Of a stretch of DNA of 32,500 bases, positions 10,986-22,807 are shown in pieces. The DNA comes from Bigelowiella natans CCMP2755 (lineage: Eukaryota > Cercozoa > Chlorarachniophyceae), in assembly GCA_000320545.1 (NCBI GenBank), contig ADNK01001589.1:1-32500 (forward strand), in the 5' to 3' direction. How positions within the stretch are numbered: the first letter of the stretch is position 1; each line of letters starts with the position of its first letter. The notes beneath the pieces were generated by a model that saw nothing but the letters and a program-made list of their open reading frames with translations, ran no database searches and was not told the origin of the DNA. A program made the position numbers and the translations under genes.

Positions 10986-13900
10986 TGTTTCATGCGTGTT
11001 TCATGCGTATCACTGGTGTGAATGTTCTATTACAATTTTCAGTATCACGGAGGAATGTAAAGAGAAAAGTCGACAAAAATCCCCCCATCGCAGCAGCTCG
11101 TACCCTTGGCAGTGTGCCACAAAGCTGAAAAGAAGAATCCATTGATTTGTAACTAATGTCTTCAAGATTCTATGTTTGAGCTGAAATGTCAAAATCAGTC
11201 AGCACTCCAACCGCACACAGCAGTATTTCACCCTGTGCTACCTCAAGCACCTACTAAGCACCTGCTGACCCCTTGTCCACACGTAATCATTTGTGCAAAA
11301 AGTTGTGGAGGCGCTCGCCTAGGCAAATTTTCATTTTTCCTTCTGTCAGAGAGCCTGAACCGCTACTTGCGTGTAGCTATGCTTCGTCGAATCAAATCAT
11401 GAGTCGGTTTTGCACGTTGTCATGCGCAACGCTAGAACGCAGCAGCTGCGACATGCAATGCACTGCGCTGCCTGGTCACGCCAGCACGCTTCGCGGATTG
11501 CACTTGGACCACAAAAAGTGTTCTGATTGATGACATTCACGACAATGCCAGAACGTTGCTGGCATTTTGCTGTCAACCGACAACAGTCCCACGCTAGCAC
11601 GTGTGAGCATGATGATGTGCTCGATCCCGGCACGATCTAGCGATGTGTGCGGTGATTGACGCAGCTTGGACCAAACAAACAAACCACACTTGCTTCATGC
11701 TCTCGATCACAACGAGCCAGCGAGGTCATGAGGCTCGAGATCGATGAAGCGATTGGCGCACAATCTAGCAATTGTTGCTCGTGTTCTCGATCGAGCCACA
11801 ACAAACAACATTTTCCAGCTTTGCGTGCGAGCGACCGCCGCTAGCGCCGTGCAAGCACGATCGCCTCGATCGAGCCACACTTTGCGTGCGAGCTCTGCAC
11901 TGCTAGACTGCTGTCCACAACCAGTCTAGCAGTGTGTTGACGTGTTCCAGTGTTGGGACAGCTTGGACGCGTGCGAACAACGTCATCATTGAAGCACACT
12001 TTTGAACACCAACAGTCCAAACAGTGCGAATCTTTCTTTCGCATTTGAGTCAATTCAGCCTTTTGGCGCTCCACTAGTTCAGCTAGCCAGCCTTGCCCAG
12101 ATCCAAACGTGCAACTTCAAACTTGCTAGCTTGCTGTGGCCCTGAAAAGTTCGGACACAGTTGAGAACCAGCACGTGGCTTGGGCTTGGCTGGACTTGCA
12201 ACAGCTTGCTCGTGCGAAAGCTGGAAAGTCCACGTTCATTGTCATTGGTGATGTCACGATCGCGATGTGGGACCAAAATTGACGTGCCAGCGTGTTCCAG
12301 TCCAGCAGTGTTCACGAACGACAGCGCATGGCCGTGAAAACTGCAGCAATGTGGGATCCAGGGATTGACACTGCGCAACACTGCAGCATTGCTCATGGAT
12401 GCTGGGATGCTGGGATGTGCGAAATGGTTCGATGCCTGAGTTGAAAGGCACCATGCACGTCTCTTTCAACGTGCGAAGTGAAGTGCCTCGAACTGGCTTC
12501 AGTGAGGACTGACTAGCAAACTAGCGGGGTTCATGCAAATTGGCACAAACTGAACATTGAATGCATCACAAATGGCAGCCAAATGACGACGACGCAAAGC
12601 ATCCATCCTGAGCAGGAACTTTCTGACAGTCACGTCCACACGGAGATCAACGTTGGGGACAACCGAGGGGGCGCCGAGGAAGACACCAGTCTTGACAGAG
12701 TCAGGGGCATCAAAAAGTGAAGAGCAAGCAGGAGACACAGGGCTGAGAGTTGCTCTGATGCCGGAGAACAATTGAATTCTCACTGTCAGCACTCAAGTGA
12801 GCACAATGGTGGACGAGGTGGTCAACACTTTGCACAAACTGTGGCGCTCAGTGCAACTGGACAACACCGGCATCGCAAAGAGGGCAGATCGAGGATGAGG
12901 GGGTCAAATTGCAAATTTTGGCCCTGAGTTCTTTGGTTTCGCAAGTCCCAGCACGAAACTGAAGTTTCAGCAACACACCTGGGCAAACGTGCCACTCACC
13001 TGGATGGCGTTCAAACAGTCCCAGAGTCTGGAAGCTGGCCCACCAACATGCCAGCATGCTGGCATGGCTCTTGGCCCAAGCTCTTGATTTGGAGATGGGG
13101 GCATCGGGTTTGATGGACAGGCAAGAGCTGCGACGCAAGTTGCCATTGGTGGACAGTGGAGCCCTGACTCCACGGTTTGCAGGTTGAGGTCCAGAGTGTG
13201 ACAAGACATTTGCAGTGTGCGAAACGCCACGCTGGCACGTGATGGATCATGAAGCCAATGTGGCTAGCCGACACAAGAGGAGAGACAAAGGAAAATTCTG
13301 ATTTTTCCTCAGAAATCAAATCATTTGATGCATTTTTTTCCAATTGTCGCAAGAAGCGGTAGTGCACGGGACTAGCGGGTAGTACCAGTTGCTCCTTTTG
13401 TTACTACAGAAGAAGACGAGTTGAGACCGACAGGAGTGCCAAGGACCCCGATGCGGCTAAGGGAGCTGAGAAAGCTTCCAGAAGAAGCTGCGCGGACCTG
13501 AGGGCGGCCTGTGCACTTTAGCTTCTTCGGTAGATCTCGAAAAGTTTCGTTGGTTGCCAAGCTGAAGAGCAGCGAAACACCATGCGCCAGGTTTTTTTTT
13601 AATTTTGAACATACTTCTTTAGCCTTCATTTAATTTGTTTACATTCACAGGCGTTGACGGCGTCCACATCATCCAAACACCAGTTTCGTGATATCCAGAA
13701 ATGGTTCCTTTCGCTGTCACTCACAGAGAGGATCAGTGTCTTAGCAATAGAAGATAAGGACGAAGTTCGCCTCATTCACAACATGTACACGAAGAAAAGA
13801 GAAAAAGGCCCCGAGAACGGCAAAGGCTCATTCACTGGGATATTCTTAGCAGTGGGCGAAAGTGGTACTTAAATCATGCGTAAATATTCCAGCATCTACA

Positions 13901-16900
13901 ACATCAGAAAAAATGGTATTTCCTTAGAGCCCGAGCTCCCGCATATTCATCACAGCAAATTGAAGCGAGGTACGGTTCCAACACCCACGTGTACTATCCA
14001 TTCATTCTGAACGACTTAATTATTTAGATCTTTACATGAAAAAAATGAGCAAAATAAAGGTATCAGATTTCCTCTTCAGAAAGAACCAGAAATCAGGTAA
14101 CTAAAATGATACCTTTTCTGTATGAACACCGCTAATTTGTTTTGTACAGATATCAAGGTTCAATACCCGGAAGAAGATTTGCGCCTTGAAAGTTCTATAC
14201 GATTTAGTGATAGTAAAGAATACTGTGACACAATCACAATATCCAGCGATTTGTTGAAGGATGGAATTAGATTCATCGATACACTCGACAAGATTACAGG
14301 CGGCAAGTTTATGGGGGATCCTTGCTATGTGGGATGGAATGAAAAATTAAAGCAGTGGCAATGGGGTAAGCCATCATGGTTTGGGAGGCTTGTGCGATAC
14401 ACTCTTTCAACATACGTTGCTTCGCGTCTCGCAATGACAGTTTGGAAAAATTACTGGAACTATACGGGTATGGATCCTAGGCTCCCAGGGGTAGAAAGAA
14501 AGAGATCTCTTCCATTGAAATTGAGGAGGAAAAAGCTTGTAGAATTAGAAGTTTTAAGATCAAAGAATCATATAACTAATATTTGGGAATCGGTGGATTT
14601 CGAGAAACGAGATGACATATTAAACAGCATTATGATCGGTATGGTTAAGAATGGACGTTCGACTTCAGAGAAAGCATCAAAGGAGCATTCATTACCAGTT
14701 CTGACAGAAAAATATTGCAGGGCTTTGACACAGCTTTTGCAACGTATATGCGAGGAGCAGGATTCAGAGCACTTTTCGCGGACATCTTTGAAGCGACAAG
14801 CAACACTTTCAAATCAATCTGGAGAACCGTCATCGTCATCAGTTTCAAAGATTGCATCATCTAATATACCCGCTAGATTCTTGTGTCCCCAAACGAATAT
14901 GATTTTTTTGGATCCCAAAAGATTGGTCGATGGCAAACTTTACGAAGGTGAAGCAATCACTGGTAGAGTTATCGAAGGCGAATTACATCCTAAGTTCATG
15001 GAAAGTTCCAAGATATTAGCAAAGCTAAAGTTAGACATCAAGAGTTACCTTGAACAACATCCAGACAAAAAGCGATTTCAATACAAACCAAAAGGAAAAA
15101 CAAAAGTGAGGGAAGGAATTTTACTTGCGGAAAAATTAGGAGCATTATCTGTTTCAAGCTCAAGTGATTGTCGCATCATAAGCCAAGAAGAAAGAAAAGA
15201 AATTGAAATTAGAACTATGCTACGAGAGTGCAATAGAGTTAAAAAGGAGAACTTCATTGAATATTTATTCTTCACTTCGCTACCCAGATTCAATACTCCG
15301 TTTGACAAGGCATTGCGTTGGATGAGAATCAAAATCCAGCAAGCTTGTGCAAACAAAATGAAAATGGACCTGATCATGGATGAGGAGATTGAACGCAACC
15401 AAAAAGATGATAAAGATAGAAGGAAAAGAGCGAAGAATCGTGAGAAAAGGATGAGGCGAATGAAAGCAAAGTCGATCGATTGTAAGAGGAGTGGCCAGAT
15501 CTCAGAAGTTGAAATCAGAGAATCTGTGAAAGCTAATAAAAATCCTGTAAGTAAAAATCTCAACAATGTTAATGTTCATGCGGTTCCTCAAAGGAAAGTG
15601 AAAGCAGCAGTCCAGCAGAAAATGTCGATGCATCAAACCACTATGAATGCTAACGAGTTTAGGAGCGGGGCTGCTTCGACAGCTATAATAAATCATCCTC
15701 GAAATATTGGCAATGGAGACAACTTTCTAGCAGGAGATCATGCAGATATGAAGATTGTTACTAGTAAAAAGAAGAAGCGAAAGAAAAAGAAGAAAACGGT
15801 GGCCAAGCACGCAATAAATAACAATATGAATGTCTCAGGACATGATTCCATACTCAGTCGAAACGATAAAGGAGGCAAACAGAAGCCACACGCAACAAAA
15901 GATGACTCCCAAATTGACTCAAGCTCTAAGATTCATTTTACTGTTCTGAGCGAAAGATCTAAATGTGCGCACGAAGCCAAAAAGGACGCCTCTACAGCAA
16001 AGTCTACTCGTTCTAGCTTGCTACAACAGCAATCTCCTCCAAAGGTTGGTCCGGATAGTAAACTCGCAGATCTGCAGCTCAAAAACAGCAATGATTCACC
16101 CGCGGCAGGAGCAAGAAACTCTACATGCGCTGCTGCTGCTGCTGCTGCTACTACTACTACTACCACTGCCATCGTCTCTAATTTCAATGATGATGATCAA
16201 CCTCATCATAACAATTGTTCTTCTACACAGAGGAGCAGCAATCATAGCACTACTTCTGCTACTACCACTGCTCACCAGCGGCATCCATCAAAACAACAAC
16301 CCAAGAAAAAGAAGTTAGCATCATCGAAGCCACCTCCGAGTCCTGACCCACCTCAGGCACTTGACCACTCCAGTAGGAAAAGAAGTCAAAAATTCCTAAA
16401 AGCCGCAATTGAATCATCATCGTTGTCGTCGTCGTCGTCGTCAGCATCAACGTCCTCGAAAAGGACATTAGGGTCATCTGTCAAATCTCTTGGAAGTAGT
16501 AGCAAGCACATCCGGAAACTATCGTATGAAGATTTTGATGTGAAAGGGAGGGAGGTAAAACACAGGAACACGATGATGCCTTTGAGCAAGACAGCTAAGA
16601 ATAACAGCACTGGCAAGAAAAAAAAGCAGCAGCAATTATATCATCCTCATCTTCATCATCATCAACTATTGTCATCATCTAAGCGGTCTGGCATTGGTGG
16701 GGGTGGCGGATCATCAGACTCCACAGCATCATCATCCACAACAAACGATGCCAACAACTTCCTCATAGCTTCATCAGGCCTCTTATTTGCTGATGAGCAA
16801 CGATTTAAAAAGTCTAATAAGCCACAATTGATTCAACGGCGACGATACCGTGTTCCTACTTTGAGTCATTACAATCCACGAACGGGGTGGACAATCCCAG

Positions 16901-17674
16901 ATTCAGCTCCGAAAACCTTTGATACAATTAATGAGGAGTTTATGGGAAAGATAGGAGGAAGAGTTCCTTTCGCTTCTGGCCAAACATTCAACAATTATTA
17001 TGCACATAATGAATATCATCGTCATCATCACCACCACTCTCCCTTTGGAATTGCACCAGGAACACCTCAAAATCAGCAACCGAGTTTATACTTGGATGTG
17101 CAGCTCCAAGTCAAGAAACCTCCCAAGGTTCTGGGAACCTTTCCTGGCCCTACGACTACTGCTGCTCGCACTTCTACTCCTCCTCCTGCTACTACTACTT
17201 TTACCAAAACTACTAAGCAAGTTGAGACTACCAGTGCTACCACCACTACTACCACCACTAAAACAACAACTCCTAATCCTGATGTAGCGCTTAAGGCTAC
17301 TACTAATACTGCTTTGACAGCTTCTACACCACCACCACCACAAACAGCAGCAGCAGCAGCAGCTGGTGGTGGTGGTGGTGGTAGTATCGTAGAGACAAAA
17401 AATGCAGCACCGGTACTTCTTCAGGGGTGCTCATCATTCTCCTCGGATTCCCCAGCCACCACAACCACCACTACCACCACCACCACCACTCCCACTAAAG
17501 CCACACCAATAGGAGGAACAAAGCTACTTGCGGGTAGAAGTCGTAGCGGAAGTGGAGATTCAGGACTAACATCTGTTGATTGCTTTTCCTTACCGCAACA
17601 GCAGCAACAGAAGAAGCAGCATCATCACCATACAATATTACGAAATAATATTGCGACTGCTGCTGCTACTGTTC

Positions 17675-17710
<36 letters not shown>

Positions 17711-19831
17711 CACCCCTCAGTGGCATACCGCATCACCACAATGGTTATCACCAACAGCGTCACAAGCAACAGCAGCATCATAAGCAACATCGGGAGCAAG
17801 TATTATTATCATCTTTGGAGAACAATAAGCAAGATAGAGGCGATTATGGCGATGATAGATCTTCTACTACTACCAGCAATACCAACACAACGTTTGATCA
17901 TGCAAACAAAATGATACTTATGGACAAGCAACATTGCGCAAGAGTTACTGGACATCGTACTGCAAACACTCGTACCCGTTGTCGCAGCCTTGAAATCAGG
18001 AATCATCGGCGAGGGGGTCCTGGGAATAGTAGTAGCAACGGTGGAAGAACAACGGAAGATCATTGGTTTCAACACCAGCATGAAGTCGTTAATTTTGCAG
18101 CAGCACCAAATATTATCGATCGAAGCGGAAATCTAATCATGGCGCCTACACATGCAGTTCATCTGAATTCACGTCGTAGTAGTGATGAGGTGGTTGTTCC
18201 GACATCTTCTTCTTCCTCTTATTCTTCTGCTTCTTTACCTGGTGTGATATCAGCATCAGTACCTACTATCCCTCCTGATCCTGTGATGGTTCCTCTGCCC
18301 CCTCCCCAGGAGGTTCATGTCCCGTGTTGGATTGCATTTTTGTGCAATTTAAGTAGTACTACCACTACTATTGGTAGCAACACTGACGTGAAGAAGAGGA
18401 CGACAACGACGACGATGGCAACTGCTGATGATGAGCAGAATGATAGATTGTTAAAATATATTCAAAAAATTCGTAAAGCAATGCCAAACAACGGAAGTAG
18501 GGAAAAAACAACAACTCCATTACTTTATCATTTCGTATCTCGAATGATAGATACGACAGATTCTAACCAGATCATCGCACTAAAGGAAGAGATACAACAT
18601 TTCGAGTTTCTTGTGACATGTCTCGTCAAACAAGCTAGCACGGTGTACGATGAAATTATAGGTAGAGTTGCAGATACTGTGACGACAATTTGGTCGGATT
18701 CTCAGGTGGAAAAGTTTGGTTCATATGCTACTGGTTTAGCCTTACCGTCGTCAGATATTGACCTTGTGGTATCGAAGATAGGTACTACTACTAGTAGTAG
18801 TAGTACTGGTGGTGGTGATGATGGCAGCAGGGACGACAACAGCAAGAAGAATGATAAGAAGAATTGCACGAACAGCTGTATGGAAGTAGACAGAGGAAGT
18901 TTTATCAAAACCATTAAGAACCAATCATCTTCAAATCCATTGGAGTTGTCATCGTCGTCGTCGTCATCATCATCATTTCGTTTCTTTTCAAGATTTCAAT
19001 GCCTAGCAGAAGCATTGACAAGGCACCCTTGGATACAGAATGTTAAAGCGATTGGTACTGCAAGAGTTCCAGTCATAAAGCTAAACGCTATTATACGCAA
19101 TAGAACGGTACCTGTGGATATTACGTTTAATCTAGACAACAATAACAGCAAGAAGAAGCAGAAGAAGAAGAATACAGCAACGACGATGGCAATGGGACAA
19201 GCAGCATCGACTAATGGTGCCGAAAGGAGCACTGTTCACAATGGGGTAAGATCGGTCAAGTTAATCACAGGTTACTTGACGCGGTATAAGCCACTCAAAC
19301 CGCTCATGCTAGTTTTGAAACAATATTTGTATGAGAAGAAACTAAACAACATTTATACTGGTGGGCTAAGTTCATTTTGCTTGGTTCTGATGATAGTTGC
19401 ATATCTAAGACATCAGCGGTCAAAAGGTAATAACGACAACGACGACCACGATGACGACGACACAGGAAAGTTGTTGTTAGGGTTCCTTTCTTGGTATGGA
19501 AACTTTAACTACGATAAAACGGGTATCAATCCAGAGGCAAAGGAGCCTGAGGAGAAGATATTCTTTACAAAACAAGCGGAATCATTTAAGCTTACCATAT
19601 TGGACCCTTTCGATGACGATGAGAACAAATCCATACATTCTCGCCGAAACATCGGTGAAGGAGTGTGGAATATGGTCAAGGTTAAGAGTTCTTTCGAGAT
19701 GGCAAGACAGCTCCTTTGCAACTGGCGGCCAAGTGCATCAAGTATTTTTGGTGTAACTCAGCTTAGAAGATTTATTCAAGGACCCGGTAAAACATTTAAA
19801 ATCGGTCTAAGGATTCAAGATACTACTACTG

Positions 19832-19864
<33 letters not shown>

Positions 19865-20561
19865 ATGCGAAGAAAGATGCACCACAAACAATAGCAGCAG
19901 AAACAGCAACAGCTACTAATGAGACTAAAGTTGTGTCGTCTCCCGCTGCTAATAAGAAGAGTGTGACAAAGAAGGAGAAGGAGGGGCCAAAATTATCGAA
20001 TCAACCAAGCTGTATTGGAACAAAGAAAGAAATTAGTCATCATCAGCAGCAGCAGCAACACCATCGACAAGATGATGATGATGATGATGATGTGGTACTA
20101 CAAGCTGCTGCTGCTGTAAGAACAGGCTCTCCTCACTTCTCTGCTCAAGGTGTTGGTGAAAGTGACCTCATCGACGAGGTGCTAGCTGCTAGTCAATCTG
20201 CACCTTCATCGCCACGCAGGGGGGGGGGAGATTTGGCGGTGGGAACAATGAACCATGTATCAAGACTAGTACCGTCATCATCATTATCATCATCATCCTC
20301 ATCGTTGTCGTCATCTTCGCTATCCATTCCTCGTCGCCAAAGGTTGCAGCAACATCATCATCACCACCACCACCACCAGCAGCAGCAGCAGCATCAAGTG
20401 CAATCTACGCTGAAATCAATGCATCATCCGCATAATAACCCTATAGTTGGTAACCACTACATTAGTTCTTCAGCTCATCACTATCATCATCATCATCATC
20501 ACAATGCTCCTCCTCCTCCTCCTCACCATCGTCGTCGTCGTCGTCAGCGTCATCAACACAT

Positions 20562-20592
<31 letters not shown>

Positions 20593-20937
20593 CAACATAG
20601 TACCAGGAGCAGTCTTCCACCACCACCACATACACATACACATAGCAGCAGTGGTAGTAGTGCCAATAATCACCGCGGTCACCAATACCATAGACGTTTC
20701 TATGGTCATCCTCCACGTGGTGAAGGAGAAGAAGGAGGAGGGGGAGGAGGAGTCTTAGGCGGTGCTAGTGCTAGTGGTGGAAATGCAATGGTGGTGCTTC
20801 AGCATGGAGAGATCAGATCGAAAGGAGGAGGAGGAGGAGGAGGAGGAGGAGGAGGAGGATTGACGTTAAGAAGAAGTAATAGTAGTCGTAGTAGTAGTAG
20901 TAGTAACAACAGCAAACAATTCCCTCACCCTTTTTCT

Positions 20938-20977
<40 letters not shown>

Positions 20978-21765
20978 TGTATGGGATGGTTAGCCCCTCC
21001 TCCTCCTCCTCTTCTTATAGTCATGAGTATCCTCTTATGATGAGGTCTGCAAAGTCGCGGGGAGGTGCCAGTCGTGGTTGTGGGGGTGGTGGGAGACAAC
21101 AAGTTAACGTACGTGTGACTACTACACAAAGAGATTATTATTCAAAATCACCATCTTCAAACAAAGATCCTGCAGCAGCAGCAGCCATTTCCACTGTTGT
21201 TCTTATTGACAAAAAGAGAAAGGAACATCATAGAATAGCAGCTTTTGGTGGAAGAAGAAAAAATTATTATGATGAGGAAGAAGAACATAAAGCTCCAAAT
21301 CAATCGTCGATAATGTTGATGACTACTCAAGGGGGGGGGGATGATGATAGCCGACTGAAAGCAGGAAAGAGGCCTTATTCAAGAGGACGGAGACGGCCAA
21401 TCGAAAGATCGGCTTCAGTTGAAGATTTGGATCATCAGCGAGTGATAACACACAGAAAGGGGGGCAGTAGTAACGGCACCAAGAAACTTGTCCAGGGTTC
21501 TTGTGTTAAAAAAGATACTGCTACTACTACTACTACTACTACTACTAACATATCAAGAGGAGCACACAAAGGCAAACCGACGAGTGGAAAATTAAAATGG
21601 AGTCAAATGGTCGGTAGTAAAAAGACCAATAGCGAACGATCTGTGGTAGCAAGAAAAACTAACTCTGAGACTACTACTACTCCTGATAAGCCGAATGGTG
21701 GCTTAAGGCTTAAGGATAGTAAAGCAATATGGAGGACGTTCGACAAAAAGACACTCAACTCATAG
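9730..21765 (+). CDS. TRF4/TENT4-type non-canonical poly(A) polymerase, giant form
   Basis: A nucleotidyltransferase that would add untemplated nucleotides to RNA 3' ends, as TRAMP-type Trf4 and PAPD5/7 do. Proposed exons: 9730-10001, 10150-10378 (acceptor 10132 also fits), 10434-10482, 11043-11148, 13383-13590, 13651-13864, 13928-13969, 14028-14096, 14150-21765, giving about 2933 residues. Exons 4 and 5 contain in-frame TGA at 11126, 13499 and 13562 (see findings). With conventional splicing (donors at 11112 and 13436, acceptor ending at 13533) these are avoided. Catalytic signature: FGSYATGLALPSSDIDLVV at about residue 1918, third Asp in VPVDITF at about 2052, PAP-associated segment with LLLGFLSWYGNFNYDKTGI at about 2171, and a conserved tail NIGEGVWNMVKVKSSFEMA. 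The N-terminus is Pro/aromatic-rich (YGWFCPHPPPYGPYFWPC). A charged segment (WFLSLSLTERISVLAIEDKD) precedes a region of unknown family. The last exon carries long Thr, Ser, His, Gln, Gly and Asp runs, mostly outside the catalytic blocks. The enzyme class is well supported; the 5' exons are inferred. Confidence 0.85.
10591..10794. mobile_element. MITE-like element, 204 bp, in an intron
   Basis: The left end CCCGTCGCACCGCTTTCTA (10591-10609) is the exact reverse complement of 10776-10794, giving perfect 19-bp terminal inverted repeats. TCAA lies directly outside both ends (10587-10590 and 10795-10798) and could be the target-site duplication. There is no coding capacity. A second copy of part of the end motif (gtcgcaccgttcgacccgttcg) lies inside near 10733-10756. 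It sits in intron 3 of the poly(A) polymerase gene. Confidence 0.8.
10827..10982. repeat. (TA)n and (TG)n microsatellites
   Basis: (TA)n at about 10829-10874 and (TG)n at 10956-10982, immediately right of the MITE and within the same intron. Confidence 0.9.
11786..11893. repeat. Imperfect direct repeat
   Basis: CTCGATCGAGCCACA followed by CTTTGCGTGCGAGC occurs at 11786-11832 and again at 11865-11893. The first copy has an 18-base spacer (acaaacaacattttccag) that the second lacks. Related words continue to the left near 11700. Confidence 0.65.
12499..12990 (-). pseudogene. Broken C-terminal tail of a non-LTR (LINE-like) reverse transcriptase
   Basis: Read on the minus strand, LRAKICNLTP is followed by CPLCDAG (codons in 12875-12886) and, about 20 codons on, HHCAH (12797-12814). 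This is the C-x2-C ... H-x3/4-C knuckle that closes many non-LTR reverse transcriptases. An in-frame TGA at 12848-12850 lies between the two halves. After a further frame change the text continues as FLGAPSVVPNVDL and FLLRMDALRRRHL, which resembles the usual post-knuckle tail. No catalytic FADD-type core was found upstream, so this is a truncated dead copy. The assignment rests on motif spacing only. Confidence 0.55.
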
Positions 21766-22807
21766 TGGTGATAGATAGTAGTGCGAGATTGTTGCACAAC
21801 TTTAAGATGTTGGATGACTGTTGAATACTCTTACGTTGTTTGTCTAATGACATTAATCGTGAAACAAATATCGCTTGAAAATTGTATGTGTTCGTTGTGT
21901 CTGAATGCGGTATTGGACGCTTTCAATCATCTACTGAAGGTAACAGCTCAGTGTCGCGCAGCAAGTTTCTCCCTCGCATGTTCTAGATCTGCTAGAGATG
22001 TGCTAAGACGATGCCAGATTACGATACTAAAGATGACTGCATGATTTATTTGATTCGCAGTACGTTGCCAATAGTGCATGAATAATGCGCGTCATCGTGA
22101 TGAAGAAGCGGGCAGGCACGCCTTACTAGCTTATTAGCTAGTTAGACGTTGTGCATAGCAGGGCAACTAATGTACTAGCAAGGTGTGTGAGAGACTACAG
22201 ACACAGCTAGCCAGCACATACATGTATGTATATATCAATGTATGCATACATACATTTACACATATACATATAAAATACGGATGTAATGAAATGGTAAATA
22301 TTTTTCAATCCTCATCTCAATGTAGCTATACAAAGCAGCGGTTACAGCGCTTAAGTTGTATCTATTTGTTTCTATGCATTGTCCCATGTTGCATGCATGA
22401 GAAAGGATTGCAATTTGGACGGTCATGTCGCACTTTGCGCGCAGCAGTCAAGCAGTGCGAGCATATATATATATATATATATATATATATCATATATACG
22501 ATTGTCTATTGTTGAGTCTAGGGATTGTCGGACTGACAAATGTACTACTGGACCTGCTTGCCTAGCTTTGCTACGCTATAGATATCGCTGCTAGTATTTT
22601 ACTGCGCGCATCGTATTGCATCCCTAGATCCGAATATGCAAAGTGCGCCACGACAGTTGTGCAAGTGGCATGGCCGATTAGCGATGGAGGGTGTATTTCT
22701 CAAATGATCATGTACGAAACCAGATGCGTTTAATGAAATCTTTTGCATTTATCCTGAGAAACGTATTGCACATTTATATGCAAGTATGCATCTTAATCGC
22801 TGCCTGA
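21766..22807. other. Convergent intergenic region, no gene seen
   Basis: It lies between the stop codons of the poly(A) polymerase gene and the dioxygenase gene and must hold both 3' ends. It contains a (TA)n tract at about 22463-22490 and short ORFs without recognisable motifs. Confidence 0.6.

Larger units (their letters stand above)
11149..13382. other. Long atypical intron with subtelomere-like composition
   Basis: Between the coding exons ending near 11148 and starting near 13383 lies 2.2 kb that looks unlike neighbouring sequence. It is richer in C and G, almost free of microsatellites and full of words such as cgatcgagcc, ccagcac and gtgcgag. The left boundary has a good GTAACT donor; the right boundary 'cgggtag' has no pyrimidine tract. 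The block contains a reverse-transcriptase remnant on the minus strand and short imperfect repeats. It is probably an old insertion carried inside an intron. Confidence 0.6.

Noticed and set aside
11172-12469. Short ORFs on both strands of the atypical intron block
   Set aside because: Many overlapping frames of similar length are expected in a GC-richer segment; none shows a motif.
13372-13629. Minus-strand 85-codon ORF
   Set aside because: It overlaps exon 5 of the poly(A) polymerase gene, and the plus strand gives phase-compatible splicing on the 3' side.
20447-20758. Alternative-frame ORFs inside the giant exon
   Set aside because: They are repeat shadows (CAT, CAG, GGA runs) of the main reading frame.
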